This document shows positions 36,330 through 46,195 of a stretch of DNA of 64,000 nucleotides, in pieces. The translations under genes and the position numbers were made by a program. Position 1 is the first letter of the stretch. Every line of letters starts with the position of its first letter. Source of the DNA: Methanosarcina horonobensis HB-1 = JCM 15518 (GTDB lineage: Archaea > Halobacteriota > Methanosarcinia > Methanosarcinales > Methanosarcinaceae). The notes under the pieces are model-generated. The model searched no databases. It saw only the letters and a list, made by a program, of their open reading frames with translations, and was not told the origin of the DNA. The stretch lies in NCBI RefSeq assembly GCF_000970285.1, contig NZ_CP009516.1:2459036-2523035 (forward strand), written 5' to 3'.

Positions 36330-37880
36330 TTACTGTATTAGTGATTTCTGCCTTAGCAGGCGGTTATAGGTGATTGCAAACCTGTGAGCTTCATCCCTAA
36401 TTTCCTGGACAAAGAGAGAGGCTTTCTCGTCTTTTTTGATAGGGAGAGGGGACTTAAGCCCTGGCACATAAATTTCTTCTTCACGTTTGGCTATGGAGAT
36501 AATAGGAATCCTGAGCCTGAGCTTTCGGAGTTCCTGGAAAGCTGAAGAGAGCTGCCCTTTTCCCCCGTCAATAATTATCAGATCAGGCATTTCATGTTTG
36601 TCTTCAAGCAGGCGGGAGTAACGCCTCCGCACAACCTCGGCAATGGAAGCGAAGTCGTCAATCCCTTCCACACCTTCTATTTTGAAGCGGCGGTAGTTGT
36701 GTTTATCAGGCCTGCCTCCCCTGAACTGGACCATTGAACCGACTGTGGCCGTGCCTGATAGATGGGAAATATCAAAGCACTCGATAACATTCGGAAGCCT
36801 GGGAAGGGAGAGTTTGTTCTGCAGGGCTTCAAGCTTTTTTCTGTCCCCGAAAAATCCGATCTCAACATTTTTCAGGACAAGTTCGAGAAGTTCTTTTTTC
36901 TCTCCCTGCTTCGGAACCGTTACTCTCACTTTCTTTCCCTTCACATGCGCCAGAAACTCTACAAGAGATTCTTCAAGTGATTCGGGGACAATCAGTTCTT
37001 CAGGAGGGTCATTTTTGGAATAATACTGTACAAGAAACTCTTCCAGAAAATCCTCGCCGAAGGCAAAAACATAATCCTGCTTGTCTTCCAGAGTGCCCTT
37101 GTAAACCTTGAAAAGCATAAGATAGACGGTATTATCTCTGACAATATAGTTCAGTATATCCTCATCGTGCTTTTTCTGCCTCTCCATATTTTGTTTTTCC
37201 TGGAGGTATTCGAGGGCTGCAATCTCGTCTCTGAGAGCCATTGCCTGCTCAAACATTTGCCTGGAAGCCATCTCTTTCATCTCTGCTTCCATGGACTCGA
37301 TCAGTTCCCTTATATTGCCTTTAAGGACAGAAGTAGCCTTCTTTACCTTTTCTCCGTATTCCTCAGTGGATACACTGCCTATACATGGCCCGCTGCATGC
37401 TCCTATGTGGTAGCGGAGGCAGGCACGTGAAGGCATTTTCTTGCAGGTCCTGAGCTGGAAGGTTTTTCTTACGACCTCATAGATATAGTCCCTTTCTTTA
37501 GCAGAAACGAAAGGTCCGAAGAATTCCCCTTCTCCGGTATTTTTCCGTGCAATCCTGATCCTGGGGAATTTTTCCCCTGTGAGATGGATGCAGGCATACC
37601 GCTTTGAGTCTTTAAGGAGGATATTATACCTGGGCCAATGTTTCTTGATCAGGGTATTTTCAAGGAGAAAGGCTTCTACCTCGGTATTTGTTACAATGAA
37701 GTCAAGGCCCCTGGCAGCCTGCATAAGGCTCGCTGTTTTAGGATCGTGGTCCCTTTTCTGGAAATAACTGCTCACCCTTTTTTTAAGGTCCTTTGCCTTC
37801 CCCACATAAAGTACAGTCCCTTCCTCATCCTTAAAGAGGTAACAGCCGGGAAGGTGCGGAAGGGCTTCCAGATCAATCAT
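36330..37880 (-). CDS. uvrC: Excinuclease ABC subunit UvrC (no C-terminal HhH domain)
   Basis: The 516-residue protein has the N-terminal GIY-YIG nuclease (LPGCYLFKDEEGTVLYVGKA, about 8-30), a UVR UvrB-binding motif (about 198-232), and the C-terminal RNase H-like endonuclease domain (IECFDISHLSGTATVGSMVQ; LIIIDGGKGQLSSA; IRDEAHRFAITYNR). It makes the two incisions on either side of a lesion in complex with UvrB. Bacterial UvrC is about 600 aa and ends in a helix-hairpin-helix pair; this one stops directly after the RNase H-like domain, so the HhH DNA-binding unit is missing. Position 36256-36330 separates it from uvrB. Confidence 0.97.
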   Translation of the reverse strand: MIDLEALPHLPGCYLFKDEEGTVLYVGKAKDLKKRVSSYFQKRDHDPKTASLMQAARGLDFIVTNTEVEAFLLENTLIKKHWPRYNILLKDSKRYACIHLTGEKFPRIRIARKNTGEGEFFGPFVSAKERDYIYEVVRKTFQLRTCKKMPSRACLRYHIGACSGPCIGSVSTEEYGEKVKKATSVLKGNIRELIESMEAEMKEMASRQMFEQAMALRDEIAALEYLQEKQNMERQKKHDEDILNYIVRDNTVYLMLFKVYKGTLEDKQDYVFAFGEDFLEEFLVQYYSKNDPPEELIVPESLEESLVEFLAHVKGKKVRVTVPKQGEKKELLELVLKNVEIGFFGDRKKLEALQNKLSLPRLPNVIECFDISHLSGTATVGSMVQFRGGRPDKHNYRRFKIEGVEGIDDFASIAEVVRRRYSRLLEDKHEMPDLIIIDGGKGQLSSAFQELRKLRLRIPIISIAKREEEIYVPGLKSPLPIKKDEKASLFVQEIRDEAHRFAITYNRLLRQKSLIQ

Positions 37881-37963
37881 TTTTGAACCACGTCCCGTTC
37901 AAATCTGTTTTGTTCAAATATGGTTTCAGGTTTCATTGGATTTTATTTTTTTAGGGGAATCTT

Positions 37964-40945
37964 TTAAAGTACCTGTCCTTCAAATACTTCGTCTGCTCCG
38001 TCCTCAAATTCCTCTTGCTCTTCTTCAAGGTCTTCATCCGGGTCTTCTTCGAGATCTTCAAAATCGATCTCAAATTCTTCCTCTTCTTCAAAAACTGCCT
38101 CTACAGGCTGTGCTCCCGACTCCAGGTATGAGTTTACCTTTGCCAGGAGCCTGGGAGCAAGGAAGCGCCCGGTATAGCTTTCCAGAACCATGGCAATCTC
38201 TTCAGGCGTACCTGTTGCAATAATCTCCCCACCTGCGTGCCCGCCTTCGGGGCCCAGATCGATTATATGGTCTGCGGATTTGATAACGTCCAGGTTGTGT
38301 TCGATTACAACAACAGTGTTTCCTTTTGCAACAAGCCCGTTAAGGACTGAGATCAATTTTTTAACGTCATGGAAATGCAGGCCTGTTGTGGGCTCGTCAA
38401 GGAGATATATTGTCTTTCCAGTACCTTTTTTAGATAATTCTCTGGTAAGTTTGATCCTCTGGGCCTCCCCTCCTGAGAGAGTAGTCGAGCTTTGCCCAAG
38501 CTTGATATATCCTAGCCCTACGCGTGTAAGAGTATCAAGTTTGTTTTTAATTGCAGGGATATTTTCGAAATGCTCTGCAGCCTCTTCCACAGTCATGTCC
38601 AGAACTTCGGCAATTGATTTGCCTCTATACTTTACATCCAGAGTTTCCCGGTTATAGCGCGTACCCTTGCACTCTTCACATTCAATATAAACATCAGGCA
38701 GGAAGTTCATCTCGATTTTGATCAGTCCTTCACCCTGACAGGCTTCACAGCGCCCTCCTTTTACATTAAAAGAGAAACGCCCGTTTTTATACCCGCGGAT
38801 TTTGGCTTCCTTGGTTTCGGCAAAAGCCTGTCTGATCGCATCAAAGACCTTGGTATAGGTCGCAGGATTTGAGCGGGGAGTCCTGCCTATGGGACTCTGG
38901 TCGATAACAATTACCTTATCAAGTTCGGAATCGAATATAAGATCATCATAATCTCCGGGTGTTACATTTGATTTATTGATCTTTTTCATCAGGGCTTTGT
39001 AAAGGGTATCATAGATGAGGGTGGACTTTCCGGAACCCGAAACTCCTGTAACTACCGTGAGTAGCCCCAAGGGAATATTTACATCCACATCCTTCAGGTT
39101 GTTTTCCCTGCAGCCTTTCAACCGGATAAAGGAATCGCTTTGTCGGCGGATAGCAGGAGCCTTTATCTGTTTTTCTCCCGAGAGGTACTTGCCTGTCAGA
39201 GACTCCGGATTTCTCTCGATTTCCGCAGGCGTCCCTTCGGCTACCACATACCCTCCGTGTATTCCTGCGCCAGGACCTATATCGAGTACATAATCCGCAG
39301 CCCGGATAGTGTCCTCATCATGCTCCACTACAATGAGAGTGTTTCCAAGATCTCGAAGGGTCTGCAGGGTCTGGATAAGCCGCTCGTTGTCCCTCTGGTG
39401 TAGCCCTATCGAAGGTTCATCAAGCACGTAAAGTACGCCCATGAGGTTTGAGCCGATCTGAGTTGCCAGCCTGATCCTCTGAGCTTCTCCTCCGGAGAGA
39501 GTGCCCGCACTGCGGGAAAGGGTGAGGTAACCAAGCCCCACATGCTCAAGGAAACCCAGGCGGGAACGAATTTCCTTCAGTACCTGCTTTGCAATTTCCT
39601 GCTCTTTTTCGGTGAGTTTCAGGTTTTCGAAAAACTGGATGCACTGGATAATGGAAAGGTCTGTAGTATCCACTATTGACTTCCCGGCAAGTTTGACTGC
39701 AAGGACCTTTTCTTTCAGGCGTTTTCCCTCACACTTCGGACAGGGGCGGACCTGCATGAATTTTTCAAGTTCTTTTCTCCTGTACTCGGACTTTGTCTGG
39801 TTGTAGAGCCTTTCTGACTGCGGAAGAAGCCCCTCCCATGTGCCTTTGTGGGACCACTGGGCGTCCCCGTTTTTCATGCTCATGTTAAAGTGGATGCGTT
39901 CATCCGAGCCGTACATAAGTGCATTGTACTGCCTTTCCGAGAGGGCTTCTATAGGGGTAAAGATATCAAAACCAAAGTGTTTTGCAACAGCTGCAAGGTG
40001 CTGGCTCCGATAGCCGTCAAGGTAGTTCCTGTAAAGAGCAACAGCTCCGTCGGCAATACACAGGCTTTTGTCCGGAATTATGAGGTCAGGATCGAACTCC
40101 ATTTTAATCCCAAGCCCGTTACAGGCTTCACATGCGCCGAAGGGGCTGTTGAAGGAGAACATCCTGGGCTGGAGTTCCTCGAAAGCCATGCCACAGACAG
40201 GGCATGCCATATTCGAAGAGTACAGGTGATCCTTTCCTTCCGAATCCACAGCAATAAGGAGCCCTTCGGCTTTTTGAAGAGCGTTTTCGCAGGCTTCAAC
40301 AAGCCTTGATCGGTCTTCGGCAGGGTCCAGACGGTCTATTACCGCTTCAATGTCATGTTTTTTGTAACGGTCAAGGGAGATTTCGTCATCTGTCCTGTGG
40401 ATCTCCCCGTTTACCCTTACTCTGGTAAACCCTTCGCTGTTCAGGTCCCTGAAGAGCTGCTGGTAGGTCCCTTTTTTCTGGCGGACTATGGGTGCAAGGA
40501 TTGTGACCGTTCCCTCACACTCCCTGCTGAGGCTGTCCGCAATCCTTTCCGGAGACTGAGACTCGATTTTTATGTCATGGATAGGGCAGTAAGGTGTCCC
40601 TACCCTTGCAAAGAGCAGCCTGAGGTAGTCATAGATTTCAGTGACAGTCCCCACCGTACTGCGGGGGTTTTTGGAGGTGGTCTTCTGCTCTATGGAAATT
40701 GCCGGAGACAGCCCTTCAATGCTGTCCACGTCCGGCTTATTCATAAGCCCGAGGAACTGCCGCGCATAAGCAGAGAGTGACTCCACGTAACGCCTTTGTC
40801 CTTCGGCATAGATAGTGTCAAAAGCAAGAGTGGATTTCCCAGAGCCTGAGACGCCTGTGATAACAATGAGCTTGTCCCGTGGAAGTTCTACGGTAATATC
40901 CTTCAGGTTGTGTTCCCGTGCCCCTTTAATGATGATATTTTTCAT
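37964..40945 (-). CDS. uvrA: Excinuclease ABC subunit UvrA
   Basis: The 993-residue ATPase has two ABC modules, each with Walker [10 protein letters not shown] and a signature LSGGEAQRI, plus the zinc motifs CPVC...CEAC and CEAC...CEEC typical of UvrA. It recognises distorted DNA and loads UvrB. The first module starts directly at residue 1 with the conserved [20 protein letters not shown]. The last 45 residues are an unusual, highly acidic tail (about 945-990, for example [20 protein letters not shown]) not found in ordinary UvrA (about 940 aa). It is the first gene of the cluster, with uvrC 83 bases downstream. Confidence 0.98.
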   Translation of the reverse strand: MKNIIIKGAREHNLKDITVELPRDKLIVITGVSGSGKSTLAFDTIYAEGQRRYVESLSAYARQFLGLMNKPDVDSIEGLSPAISIEQKTTSKNPRSTVGTVTEIYDYLRLLFARVGTPYCPIHDIKIESQSPERIADSLSRECEGTVTILAPIVRQKKGTYQQLFRDLNSEGFTRVRVNGEIHRTDDEISLDRYKKHDIEAVIDRLDPAEDRSRLVEACENALQKAEGLLIAVDSEGKDHLYSSNMACPVCGMAFEELQPRMFSFNSPFGACEACNGLGIKMEFDPDLIIPDKSLCIADGAVALYRNYLDGYRSQHLAAVAKHFGFDIFTPIEALSERQYNALMYGSDERIHFNMSMKNGDAQWSHKGTWEGLLPQSERLYNQTKSEYRRKELEKFMQVRPCPKCEGKRLKEKVLAVKLAGKSIVDTTDLSIIQCIQFFENLKLTEKEQEIAKQVLKEIRSRLGFLEHVGLGYLTLSRSAGTLSGGEAQRIRLATQIGSNLMGVLYVLDEPSIGLHQRDNERLIQTLQTLRDLGNTLIVVEHDEDTIRAADYVLDIGPGAGIHGGYVVAEGTPAEIERNPESLTGKYLSGEKQIKAPAIRRQSDSFIRLKGCRENNLKDVDVNIPLGLLTVVTGVSGSGKSTLIYDTLYKALMKKINKSNVTPGDYDDLIFDSELDKVIVIDQSPIGRTPRSNPATYTKVFDAIRQAFAETKEAKIRGYKNGRFSFNVKGGRCEACQGEGLIKIEMNFLPDVYIECEECKGTRYNRETLDVKYRGKSIAEVLDMTVEEAAEHFENIPAIKNKLDTLTRVGLGYIKLGQSSTTLSGGEAQRIKLTRELSKKGTGKTIYLLDEPTTGLHFHDVKKLISVLNGLVAKGNTVVVIEHNLDVIKSADHIIDLGPEGGHAGGEIIATGTPEEIAMVLESYTGRFLAPRLLAKVNSYLESGAQPVEAVFEEEEEFEIDFEDLEEDPDEDLEEEQEEFEDGADEVFEGQVL

Positions 40946-41739
40946 TTTCTTTCTCTCAGGTTTTTCTTGTATCAGTGAATCGATTAATGAGAATCTTAAG
41001 ATGAGAATTCAGTGCAGGAGAATTTTAAGGTGAGGATTTAATTTATGGATATTAAAAGTAAGAACTTAATGATGGATATTTGAGGTTAGTGATGGGTATT
41101 TGAGGTAAGAATTTAGTGTATGGGAATTATGATCAGGGTCTAAATGTGTGAAAATTAAGCATATATGACAAAAAGTGAGCCTTTCTATTAATAAAGTGAT
41201 ATAGCGGACTGAAAGTATTAGTCAGTAAAATAGATGATTTTCGAATTAAGATGTATCAAACCAGGTCTACCGTAAACGAATCTTTCATTGCTCTCATTTT
41301 TAATTTTTATCCTGTTCTTGTTCAATACTTTCAGTTTAGAGAAACTTTTCCTCCTGCAAAGTAGCATTAATGATCCTGTGAAACCGGGGTAGCGCCCCAA
41401 AAAATGAGGAGGAAATTAATCGGGAAAATGCAAGAAGAGCAAAATTTTTGGTTTCAGCCATATAATGAGTGGGTAAATTATGTTTATTGTATAAATATGT
41501 ATCTACTTTGAAATATTTTAATAATAAAATATTAAATTGGTATGAAAGTACAGAGTTGCCAGTATTTCTGCATTTTTACAAAAAATGGGCTGTCTTCAGC
41601 CAAACGGCTGATATTCCGGGGTCAGACTTCCCGGTGCGGCTAATGATTTTATTTTTATCTACCGTACGCAGGCGGGTTCAAGCGGAGCGCGGCGGGTGGA
41701 AAGAAAAATGCGAGATGCTATTTATGGTCATTCGGAAAT
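40946..41739. other. Long intergenic region, no gene supported
   Basis: Several short frames exist but none looks like a real protein. The left part has repeated ATTTGAGG/ATTTAATGG-like short repeats. The middle has a GC-rich island (GGCGGGTTCAAGCGGAGCGC at about 41671) with no recognised role. Confidence 0.45.
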
Positions 41740-41793
41740 AATAACTACTTAACAGAGGACACCCTCAATAACTACTTAACAGAGGACACCCTC
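41740..41793. repeat. Perfect 27-bp tandem duplication
   Basis: AATAACTACTTAACAGAGGA followed by CACCCTC occurs twice in immediate succession, next to the 3' end of the gene at 41796. It is a recent duplication or a remnant of a repeat array. Confidence 0.9.
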
Positions 41794-41795
41794 TT

Positions 41796-42074
41796 TTAAA
41801 CGAATACTACTTTCGAATCGGTGTTTTTAGCATGCAGGTTTCGGAAATTTTTTCCCCCCGGTGTTTCTGAGGTACTCTCGGTTATTTTGAAATATGGCAG
41901 CCCCCTTATGGCCAGACGTGCCATAGACTCTTCGATGTTCAGAGTGGGTTCTCTGATCTTTTCCTGACCTGCTATGGCGTTGAGCAGCTCTGCAAGGGCT
42001 GGGCTGTTCGACTTCCATGTGCCATTACTCCGGGCTTCTGCTGTAAAGATTTGCCATTCGATTTTTACTGACAT
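41796..42074 (-). CDS. Hypothetical protein, 92 aa
   Basis: No family is recognised. The first 70 residues are protein-like (MSVKIEWQIFTAEARSNGTW, then SPALAELLNAIAGQEKI and ARLAIRGLPYFKITEST), while the C-terminal part is polar. The ATG follows AAGGGGG at good spacing, which supports translation. The gene ends directly on the 27-bp tandem duplication, so its 3' end may have been altered. Function unknown. Confidence 0.55.
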   Translation of the reverse strand: MSVKIEWQIFTAEARSNGTWKSNSPALAELLNAIAGQEKIREPTLNIEESMARLAIRGLPYFKITESTSETPGGKNFRNLHAKNTDSKVVFV

Positions 42075-42483
42075 AACATTCCCCCTTTAAAAGTGCCCTG
42101 TCCATTCGGACTGCACACTCAAAAACAATAGATTGACTACTACCAGGACGTACTTTGAGTACAGGATCAGGTACAAAAGCCCGAAAGAGTTATGTTCCTT
42201 CTACCGTGTCCTTCGATACGTTGCTCTGGAAATACGCTTCCCCAGGCATACCGGTTCGAAACATGATCAATTTCTTTAAGGCAATTTTTACTTACATATT
42301 CTGCAGTTCCTTTCTCATTCCTGTTGATCTGTTCGCTCAAAGTTACAATAATAAACAATTACCCCATATTTATTTTAAGTTAATGATATCAAAAATAGTT
42401 TTCGGAACAAAAATACCTTCACATGAAATGTTTCAAAGTCATACAATAATTTTATATTAATGATGTTTTTTAGTATTTTCTGA

Positions 42484-42595
42484 GAGGTTGTCTAAAATTC
42501 AAATCATTTCCACAACTGGATGATAAGTAATGTTAACTTTAAGTTTAGATAGTGGACTTTTACGAAATTCAGGTACAAATTGACCTTAAAAATAG
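42484..42595 (+). repeat. IS-end-like dispersed repeat, copy 1
   Basis: GAGGTTGTCTAAAATTCAAA and the following ~90 bp match, in inverted orientation, the segment at 56880-56988. Shared blocks include CTAAAATTCAAATCATTTC, TGTTAACTTTAA and CGAAATTCA. The terminal GAGG-TGTC-like end and the pair of copies without an internal gene suggest solo IS ends or a short MITE. Confidence 0.7.
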
Positions 42596-43007
42596 TACTT
42601 TATCTCATAAGACTTACGCGTTCGATGTACAATCAAGTACATTAAACATTATGGCTTAAATTTACATTTTAGACATTAAGTGGTTTGGTTTTACAGTTCT
42701 TCAGTTTAAATGCATAATTTCTATCTAGTAGTATCTGGCCGTTCTTTTATTTTTAGAAGTTAAAGAATTCTGCCATTGACTGACAGAAAAAAACCAAATA
42801 ACTTGATTTTGTTAGCCCTGAATTTGAGGGTTAGAGTGTCGATTCCCATTAAACTCAGGCAAAAGATCCTGAATATTTCTTATTCTGATTGGAAAAAGTT
42901 GTGAGTTTTCTAAGGGAAGTTTGTATTACACGAAGAAAAATGCAAAGGCAGATAAGCCATTTACCCTGAATACCAATAAAGTGACAGCTATAATATGCTA
43001 ATACTAA

Positions 43008-43139
43008 GAGCTGATCCCAAAACTCAAAAATGCATCTCTGAATCCCTTATTCCTAATAATCATTCGAATTTTAGATTATGGAAAATAGTTCTGGAAATTT
43101 ACTTATTTTTGAGAACAAAATTGGTTTTGGGATGAGCTC
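43008..43139. mobile_element. 132-bp MITE with GAGCTGATCCCAAAAC termini
   Basis: The ends GAGCTGATCCCAAAAC (43008-43023) and GTTTTGGGATGAGCTC (43124-43139) are inverted repeats with one mismatch. They enclose about 100 bp without a gene. The flanks read TAA on the left and TAC on the right, so the target duplication is at most two bases. The size and the core GATCCCAAAA/ATCCCAAAA resemble the MITE at 25819 and the IS5-type element, implying a related family. Confidence 0.75.
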
Positions 43140-43451
43140 TACTACAACTCACAAAGAGCCTCTTCAATGGATTGAAATTAGCTTCCTTGTTACTTTTTAC
43201 CCAAGGCATGAACAAGATCTCCACATTTTAGTCCTGAAAGAAAGTATTTCCACGCACCCGAATCAAAACTATCAACCTCACAGACCTTCGGTATTGAAAA
43301 GTAAAGTGAAGTTAAAAATAAAGTAAAAAAAGTTAAAGTGAAAAGGAAAAGATTCCAGGAAACTACGTTGCAGACCCTGGAATTTTTTCCTCGATTTTCC
43401 AACCCTTGTTCGTTTCTACTTCAAAACCCGTTGAGGTTTTACCCCAATTTC

Positions 43452-44423
43452 TTAATTTATATGCCCGCTGATTCGGGGCATTTCACTTTTATCGGTATCG
43501 TGTACTGGTTCTTTTGCCCAGTGACCTGCAAGGAAAGCTCCGGACAGGTTGTGCCAGATGCTGAAGATTGCACCCGGAAGAGCTGCCGCAGCAGTGAAAT
43601 GTTTTATCGCAAGAGCAACACTGAGGCCCGAGTTCTGCATTCCTACCTCGATTGCCAGAGTTCTTGCTTCTTTTTCGCTGAGCTTCAGGGCTTTTGCAAT
43701 CCCGTAACCGCTTGCAAGCCCGAGGCTGTTGTGCAGGATCACTGCAAGCAGGACTAACAGACCACTTTGTTCAAGATTCTCGCTGTTTGTCCCTATAATT
43801 ATGGCAATTATTATTACTATAGCAGCGGCTGAAATTGCCGGAAAGAGATCCCTGACAGCCCTTATCCGTGCTTCAAAGAAATAATTGATCGCAAGCCCGA
43901 GCACTACAGGCACAATTACAATATTTACGACACTTATAAGCATGCCTGTAACGTCAACTTCTACTATCTGCCCTATAAAGAGCCAGGTAAGGAATGGTGT
44001 TGCGATAAAGGCAATCATTGTGGAGACAGATGTGAGCACTATTGAGAGTGCAACGTCCCCTTTTGCAAGATAGCAGATAACATTTGAAGCCGTGCCTCCG
44101 GGACAGCAGCCAAGCAGGATCACACCCGCCATAAGGTCGGCAGGCAGTTTTAATGCCATGCAGACTATCCACGCAGCCAGAGGCATAAGGGTGTACTGCA
44201 TCAGTGTGCCCAGAAAGACCACAGAAGGTTTTTTTAGAACTGCAAGGAAACTGTCCACCGACAGTGTGACTCCCATCCCAAGCATAATCAGGCTCAGGAA
44301 AGGCACAATAAGATTATTATGAGGGGCAAAATACTCAGGATACGCATATGCTACTACAGATAGGAGTATTGCCCATAGAGGGAATAATGAAGTAAATTTT
44401 TTAAGCATTTTTTTGTACACCAT
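43452..44423 (-). CDS. Bile acid:sodium symporter family (BASS/SBF) transporter
   Basis: The 323-residue protein has about ten hydrophobic helices. It carries the BASS signature regions FLSLIMLGMGVTLSVDSF and LLGCCPGGTASNVICYLAKG (about 108-127), the latter being the discontinuous-helix core that binds sodium, and a second EVGMQNSGLSVALA (about 258-271). BASS proteins import organic anions such as bile acids, pantoate, pyruvate or short-chain acids with sodium; the archaeal substrate is unknown. Start at the first ATG; no clear Shine-Dalgarno sequence. It is monocistronic. Confidence 0.92.
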   Translation of the reverse strand: MVYKKMLKKFTSLFPLWAILLSVVAYAYPEYFAPHNNLIVPFLSLIMLGMGVTLSVDSFLAVLKKPSVVFLGTLMQYTLMPLAAWIVCMALKLPADLMAGVILLGCCPGGTASNVICYLAKGDVALSIVLTSVSTMIAFIATPFLTWLFIGQIVEVDVTGMLISVVNIVIVPVVLGLAINYFFEARIRAVRDLFPAISAAAIVIIIAIIIGTNSENLEQSGLLVLLAVILHNSLGLASGYGIAKALKLSEKEARTLAIEVGMQNSGLSVALAIKHFTAAAALPGAIFSIWHNLSGAFLAGHWAKEPVHDTDKSEMPRISGHIN

Positions 44424-44728
44424 CTCTTAAAACGGACGTTTTCTTCAAATGAACGTTCGAGTTATTAAATAAACTGAGATTGTCATTTAAATAAATACCT
44501 ATTTATTCCCAATAAATAATAAAGCTGCAATTAATTTCGAAATTGTATAAACGTCAGATAAACTTCATTTACTGGCCGAATTAAAAAAGGAAAAATATAT
44601 GCTTTTGATTATTCTTCCATGAAAAGGCTTCTGAACCTGTAATTTATTAAAGTTTTTCTACATTTCTTGTATTCTGCCTGTTTGTTACTTGCTACTTATA
44701 TATACAGGCTCTGCCGATACAATGCCCC
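44424..44728. other. Divergent promoter region
   Basis: AT-rich DNA between the BASS gene and the TlyA-like gene, transcribed away from each other. It holds the TATA box at 44696-44704 (see separate entry). No gene seen. Confidence 0.5.
44696..44704 (+). promoter_or_regulatory. TATA box for a near-leaderless transcript
   Basis: TTATATATA starts 33 bases before the ATG at 44729; the sequence in between (GGCTCTGCCGATACAATGCC) lacks a Shine-Dalgarno sequence, so the leader is very short. Confidence 0.55.
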
Positions 44729-45421
44729 ATGAGACTGGATGCATACCTTGTAGATATGGGACACTTCAAGTCCAGGGGACGAGCCAAGACTGCAATTCTT
44801 GACGGAAACGTTAAGGTTAACGGTACTGTAGTAACAAAAGTCTCCAGAGATGTCTCAATAGACGATACAATAGAAGTTGCCGAGGGTCTTGACCAGCCAC
44901 AGGGCTATTTCAAACTCCGGTTTGTTCAGGAAGAGAGCGGGATCCTTAAACCCGGAGACAGGGTTCTTGACCTCGGGTCAAGCGCAGGTGGTTTTCTCCT
45001 TTTTGCTTCAGAGATTGCGGATCATGTAAAAGGCATAGAATTTAGCAGGGATTTCAGGAGCGAGCTCGGAAAAATAGCATATGAGCGGGATAATGTTGAA
45101 GTAATTTTCGGGGATGTATTCACCATACCTCTTAAAGAGCTCTCTGAGGAGCCCGTAGATGTTATTCTCTCGGATATGACTCTTGAGCCTGAGGACTCAA
45201 TCAAAGCTCTTTCCAGAATGCTCCCTCTCCTGAAAGAAGGAGGAAGGCTGCTTCAGGTAATAAAAATTCCAAAAAAGAAAAACCCAAAACCGATCCTGAG
45301 CAGGATCGAGAACCTGGGACTTGAAATCCAGCAGGTCATCAGTTCTGAAAAGCAGGAAATTTACGTAGTTGCAAGGAAACCTCTGCCTGAAGAAAAAGAA
45401 TCACCTGAAGAAAAAGAATAA
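44729..45421 (+). CDS. TlyA-like rRNA methyltransferase (S4 + FtsJ-like domain)
   Basis: The 230-residue protein has an N-terminal S4 RNA-binding domain (MRLDAYLVDMGHFKSRGRAK, then AILDGNVKVNGTVVTKVSRD). A Rossmann methyltransferase domain of the FtsJ/RrmJ type follows, with motif I VLDLGSSAGGFLLFAS (about 83-98) and LSDMTLEPEDS (about 149-159). TlyA proteins methylate ribosomal RNA, mostly ribose 2'-O; the archaeal target is not known. The C-terminal 15 residues are a lysine/glutamate tail. A TATA box 33 bases upstream and no Shine-Dalgarno sequence suggest a leaderless mRNA. The DUF2119 gene starts 16 bases downstream, so the two are probably co-transcribed. Confidence 0.87.
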   Translation: MRLDAYLVDMGHFKSRGRAKTAILDGNVKVNGTVVTKVSRDVSIDDTIEVAEGLDQPQGYFKLRFVQEESGILKPGDRVLDLGSSAGGFLLFASEIADHVKGIEFSRDFRSELGKIAYERDNVEVIFGDVFTIPLKELSEEPVDVILSDMTLEPEDSIKALSRMLPLLKEGGRLLQVIKIPKKKNPKPILSRIENLGLEIQQVISSEKQEIYVVARKPLPEEKESPEEKE

Positions 45422-45437
45422 AAAGGGATTCAAACTG

Positions 45438-46091
45438 ATGACAGCTAATGAAAAATCTTGTTTCTCTTCGGATAGGTATAACTTTACGGATATGTACGCT
45501 GATGAAATCGGACTGAAGGTTTACGGACACGGAGAACCTGTTCGTCTATTTGTTGCAGGGCTTCACGGAGATGAGTGGAAAGACACAACGGAAATTTTGA
45601 TGAAAATAAAGCCTCCTGAAAGAGGTACTCTTGCATTGATCCCTCTAGTCCGAAGAGGAGAATATATCTCCACTCTGGATCCGGCCTACTACCCAGTAAT
45701 GGGAAAAGGTATACTTGAAGCCATTGAAACCCTCAACCCTGAAATTTACATTGAGCTGCACTCGTACTCCAGAGAAAATCTTGAGAAACTTGCAGGAAGA
45801 GACAGGATGGAAAGGATAGGAATCCCCGCCTACAGCATCCTGAAAGCAGGAGTGCTGCTGGGTTCGGTTTCTCCCTGGGTCCGGAAAAAATATTTTCCAA
45901 AAGAAGCTCTTTGTCTCTCTTTTGAGATCCAGAAAAAAAATCCGGAGTCAAGGGAGTTTACTGCCAGCATTATCGAAGTTCTCAAAGAGACTGAGTCAAG
46001 GGACGAATTCATCGAATATCTGAAAAAAGAATTTCCAGAACAGGCAAGAAAAGCTATAGAGGATTACCGCCGCTTTTACGGGGAAATCTGA
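45438..46091 (+). CDS. DUF2119 family protein
   Basis: The 217-residue protein carries FVAGLHGDEWKDTTEILMKI, then LALIPLVRRGEYISTLDPAY and EIYIELHSYSRENLEKL, a pattern known as DUF2119 and found mainly in methanogens. The HGDE and ELHSY segments recall the zinc-binding residues of carboxypeptidase/succinylglutamate-desuccinylase-like enzymes, so a metallohydrolase role is possible but unproven. The frame is open to 45369 inside the previous gene. The ATG at 45438 (16 bases after the tlyA-like stop) is chosen because GGGATT lies upstream and the extension only repeats the previous gene's tail. Confidence 0.82.
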   Translation: MTANEKSCFSSDRYNFTDMYADEIGLKVYGHGEPVRLFVAGLHGDEWKDTTEILMKIKPPERGTLALIPLVRRGEYISTLDPAYYPVMGKGILEAIETLNPEIYIELHSYSRENLEKLAGRDRMERIGIPAYSILKAGVLLGSVSPWVRKKYFPKEALCLSFEIQKKNPESREFTASIIEVLKETESRDEFIEYLKKEFPEQARKAIEDYRRFYGEI

Positions 46092-46195
46092 GAGCTTGTC
46101 TGCTGATTATCGATAAGAAAAAGTAACTTCCCTCCTGAGAAGGAAGTCTTTAAACATGGACAAAAGCATTGAAAGCCATTGTTTAAAAGCAATAC

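Larger units (their letters stand above)
42075..43451. other. Long intergenic region with two repeat elements
   Basis: No gene is supported. It contains the IS-end-like repeat at 42484-42595 and the MITE at 43008-43139. The rest is AT-rich and unremarkable; the small frames in it are not protein-like. Confidence 0.5.
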
